In this document: piece by piece, positions 21,123-23,445 of the stretch | How positions within the stretch are numbered: the stretch's first letter is position 1 | Layout of the letters: every line of letters begins with the position of its first letter | From: an uncultured Verrucomicrobia subdivision 3 bacterium | GTDB lineage: Bacteria > Verrucomicrobiota > Verrucomicrobiae > Limisphaerales > UBA11358 | Assembly: GCA_903847285.1 (NCBI GenBank) | Contig: CAINDH010000139.1 | Span: 1 to 23,445, forward strand | Length of the DNA: 23,445 nt | Direction of reading: 5' to 3' | The notes under the pieces: model-generated | Told to the model about the DNA's origin: nothing | Seen by the model: only the letters and a program-made list of their open reading frames with translations | The model's database searches: none | Made by a program: the position numbers and the translations under genes

Positions 21123-23445
21123 ATGTCCAGCAGTCGCCGACAATATCCGTTTCATCTGATCGAACCCAAGTGGCAGCAAATTTGGGAGCAACAACAGGCG
21201 TTTCGCGCTTTTAATCCCGGTGAGGAAGTGCCGGGGAGCCACCCATTCGGTGTCCGTCACGGACTTTCGGGTAAGGTGACCGCCACGCAACTGCCGCCCA
21301 AATATTACATCCTCGATATGTTTCCGTATCCAAGCGGTGCGGGTTTGCACGTCGGCCATCCGGAAGGCTACACGGCCACGGATATTCTCGCGCGGTATCG
21401 TCGCGCGGGCGGATTCAACGTGCTACATCCGATGGGCTGGGATTCGTTCGGCCTGCCCGCCGAGCAATACGCCGTCAAGACCGGCCAGCATCCGCGCGTG
21501 ACGACCGAGGTGAACATCGCCAACTTCACGCGCCAGATCAAAAGCCTCGGCTTCAGCTACGACTGGTCGCGCGAACTCGCCACGACGGACGTGGAATATT
21601 TCAAGTGGACGCAGTGGATTTTCCTGAAGCTCTACAATAGCTATTTCGACCCAGAATGGAACAAAGCGACTCCAATTGAATTTCTTGAGGACGCGCTTTC
21701 CGAACAACCTAAATTCAAAAATAAGTGGGAGGAAAATCCTTTTCTCGCAGGCAACCACGACGCTTATGTCAAAATGTCGGCGCGGGAAAAAGAACTGGTC
21801 CGCCGCCGCACGTTGGACAATAAACGTCTCGCCTACGTCAGCGAAGCGCCCGTGAACTGGTGCCCCGAACTCGGCACGGTGTTGGCCAACGAAGAAGTCA
21901 TTGACGGCAAGAGCGAAGTCGGCGGCTTTCCGGTCATCCGCAAGCCGATGCGCCAATGGATGCTCCGCATCACCGCCTACGCCGAGAAACTGCTGGCCGA
22001 CCTCGACACGATTGACTGGAGCGATTCGCTCAAGGAAATGCAACGGAACTGGATTGGTCGCAGCGAAGGCGCGGAAGTGGATTTTCAAATTTCAAATTCT
22101 GAATCGCAAATCACCGTGTTCACCACGCGCCCCGACACGTTGTTCGGCGCTACTTACATGGTGCTCTCGCCTGAACACAAACTCGTCAGCGAAATCACGA
22201 CGACGGAACAAAAGCAAGCCGTCAAAGATTACAAGGCGTTTGCTGCTGGCAAATCAGATCTCGAACGCACGGAACTCGCCAAGGAAAAGTCCGGTGTGTT
22301 CACCGGCGCTTACGCCATCAATCCCGTCAACGGCGAGAAGATTCCGATCTGGATTGCCGACTACGTTCTCGCCAGCTACGGCACAGGCGCAATTATGGCT
22401 GTGCCCGCGCACGACGAACGGGATTTTGAATTTGCGAAGAAGTTCAACCTGCCAATGCGAGTTGTGGTTCGTCCTCCGCTAGATTGGGTTGTTCAAGCAA
22501 TGAAGAATTATTTGCGTCGCGAAGGCAATGAGTTAGCGGCTCAAGAATATGACAAGATTCCTCCAAAGAAAGACACTGCTGAAGAACGTTCAGGAATTGA
22601 AGCTCGATATTTGTCCTCATGCCACAAGTTTGAAGCATTTGTCGGAAATGGCGTTGGCTTTAACTCAACAAACGCAGCAGTTTCGCTGAACAATTTGGAA
22701 GTTGCCGAAGCCAAAGCGAAAATCACCGCTTGGCTCGAATCAAAAAATCTCGGCAAGAAGACCATCAATTACAAACTGCGCGACTGGCTGTTCAGCCGGC
22801 AACGTTATTGGGGCGAGCCGTTCCCGATCATTTGGAAAAAAGACGCCGCCGGAAATCTGTATCACGAAGCGTTGCCGGAAAGTTCGTTGCCGCTGCTGCC
22901 GCCGTCGCTCGAAGATTACAAGCCCACCGCCGACGGCCAGCCGCCGCTTGCCCGCGCGAAGGATTGGCTGAATCTCCCCGACGGCTCCGTGCGCGAAACG
23001 AACACCATGCCGCAATGGGCCGGCTCGTGTTGGTATTATCTCCGCTATCTCGACGCGAAGAACGCGCAGTCGTTCGTTGGTAAGGACGCGGAAAATTATT
23101 GGATGGGCACGTCGGCCAATGATTCCGTAGCAGCGAACGTGAGTTCGCTCCAATCAAAAAGTCTGAGCGGACTCACGTCCGCTGCTACACCCGGCGTTGA
23201 TCTCTACGTTGGCGGCACGGAACACGCCGTGTTGCATCTGCTTTACGCGCGGTTCTGGCACAAGGTTTTGTTCGATCTCGGCCACGTCTCCACGCCGGAA
23301 CCATTTTACAAGCTCGTCAATCAAGGTCTTATCCTCGGCGAGGATGGACAGAAGATGTCGAAGTCGCGCGGCAACGTGGTGAATCCCGACGACGTGCTGG
23401 TGGAATACGGCGCGGACGCGTTCCGGCTTTACGAGATGTTCATGG
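21123..23445 (+). CDS. leuS: Leucyl-tRNA synthetase, 3' end outside the window
   Basis: This open frame of 774 codons from ATG 21123 runs off the window without a stop. It charges tRNA-Leu with leucine in the cytoplasm. Evidence is the class I signature HVGH (residues 76-79) after [10 protein letters not shown], the editing-domain segments '[15 protein letters not shown]' and '[19 protein letters not shown]', the '[18 protein letters not shown]' block, '[16 protein letters not shown]', '[24 protein letters not shown]', and KMSKS (744-748). The anticodon-binding end is missing because of the window edge. The distance from HVGH to KMSKS (668 residues) is about 100 longer than I recall for E. 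coli LeuRS, owing to two AT-rich insertions (about 21634-21790 and 22465-22690) and an in-frame palindromic insertion at 23127-23188. All catalytic motifs visible are intact. Confidence 0.97.
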   Translation, partial: MSSSRRQYPFHLIEPKWQQIWEQQQAFRAFNPGEEVPGSHPFGVRHGLSGKVTATQLPPKYYILDMFPYPSGAGLHVGHPEGYTATDILARYRRAGGFNVLHPMGWDSFGLPAEQYAVKTGQHPRVTTEVNIANFTRQIKSLGFSYDWSRELATTDVEYFKWTQWIFLKLYNSYFDPEWNKATPIEFLEDALSEQPKFKNKWEENPFLAGNHDAYVKMSAREKELVRRRTLDNKRLAYVSEAPVNWCPELGTVLANEEVIDGKSEVGGFPVIRKPMRQWMLRITAYAEKLLADLDTIDWSDSLKEMQRNWIGRSEGAEVDFQISNSESQITVFTTRPDTLFGATYMVLSPEHKLVSEITTTEQKQAVKDYKAFAAGKSDLERTELAKEKSGVFTGAYAINPVNGEKIPIWIADYVLASYGTGAIMAVPAHDERDFEFAKKFNLPMRVVVRPPLDWVVQAMKNYLRREGNELAAQEYDKIPPKKDTAEERSGIEARYLSSCHKFEAFVGNGVGFNSTNAAVSLNNLEVAEAKAKITAWLESKNLGKKTINYKLRDWLFSRQRYWGEPFPIIWKKDAAGNLYHEALPESSLPLLPPSLEDYKPTADGQPPLARAKDWLNLPDGSVRETNTMPQWAGSCWYYLRYLDAKNAQSFVGKDAENYWMGTSANDSVAANVSSLQSKSLSGLTSAATPGVDLYVGGTEHAVLHLLYARFWHKVLFDLGHVSTPEPFYKLVNQGLILGEDGQKMSKSRGNVVNPDDVLVEYGADAFRLYEMFM
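23127..23188. repeat. In-frame palindromic element inside leuS
   Basis: Two 24-base arms (23127-23150 and 23165-23188) are reverse complements at 22 of 24 positions, separated by 14 bases. Each arm is itself a small hairpin (GCGAAC-gtga-GTTCGC; GCGGAC-tcac-GTCCGC). The element is translated without a stop as about 21 residues of low-complexity Ser/Ala/Leu, between YWMG and the conserved [10 protein letters not shown] block, which neighbour each other closely in LeuRS of other bacteria. Confidence 0.85.

Noticed and set aside
21423..22088. 221-residue minus-strand frame opposite leuS
   Set aside because: It is antisense to conserved LeuRS blocks; a shadow frame.

Overview
The window looks like a contig from a Verrucomicrobiota bacterium, most likely a soil or freshwater Pedosphaera/Limisphaerales-type lineage. 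This is inferred from protein style and was not tested by a search. The clues are several secreted proteins ending in a 'Y-x-x-E-x-[ST]-x-x-L ... W ... F-[YF]-R-[VI]' tail, two beta-helix proteins with the 'SLDQIE.R.P' N-terminal signature, a rhamnogalacturonan lyase fused to autotransporter-type strand repeats, and a leucyl-tRNA synthetase with unusual insertions. The first 82 bases are not biology: positions 13-82 are an Illumina P5/Read-1 adapter with an 8-base index, so genomic sequence starts near 83.

Layout. Positions 201-5881 (minus strand) hold four closely spaced genes for exported proteins: two parallel beta-helix proteins, a small GW-repeat protein and an M6-like zinc metalloprotease. 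Gaps are about 34-43 bases, which suggests one operon read from the 5882-6018 intergenic region. Diverging from it (6019-8732, plus) is a two-component pair: a membrane sensor kinase with an extracytoplasmic N-terminal domain and PAS, HisKA and HATPase domains, overlapping by ATGA a NarL/LuxR-type response regulator. The divergent promoter region holds two overlapping perfect palindromes, a good operator candidate. Facing the regulator is a very large secreted pectin lyase (8784-13649, minus). A type-1 ABC exporter (13753-15546, plus) follows, diverging from the lyase.

Positions 15758-18495 (minus) encode a TfoX N-terminal-domain protein, an unusual exported protein of four tandem STN-like domains, and a Tat-exported purple-acid-phosphatase-like enzyme. 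Positions 18681-21019 (minus) hold an NTF2-like membrane-anchored protein translationally coupled to a type I signal peptidase, then two tandem cupredoxin-like secreted proteins with nearly identical 3' ends. The window closes inside leuS (21123-23445, plus), which runs off the end.

How it may fit together (inference): an envelope- and secretion-heavy region in which a two-component system may control an adjacent set of exported beta-helix/protease proteins. Polysaccharide (pectin) degradation, protein export (LepB, Tat substrate) and a recurring C-terminal module on five exported proteins all point to an elaborate cell surface or secretome. Short palindromic repeats are scattered through the window. 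Two copies of a bipartite hairpin lie between genes, and another palindrome lies in frame inside leuS.

No rRNA, tRNA, CRISPR array, insertion sequence or phage gene was seen. No gene-free stretch exceeds about 210 bases.
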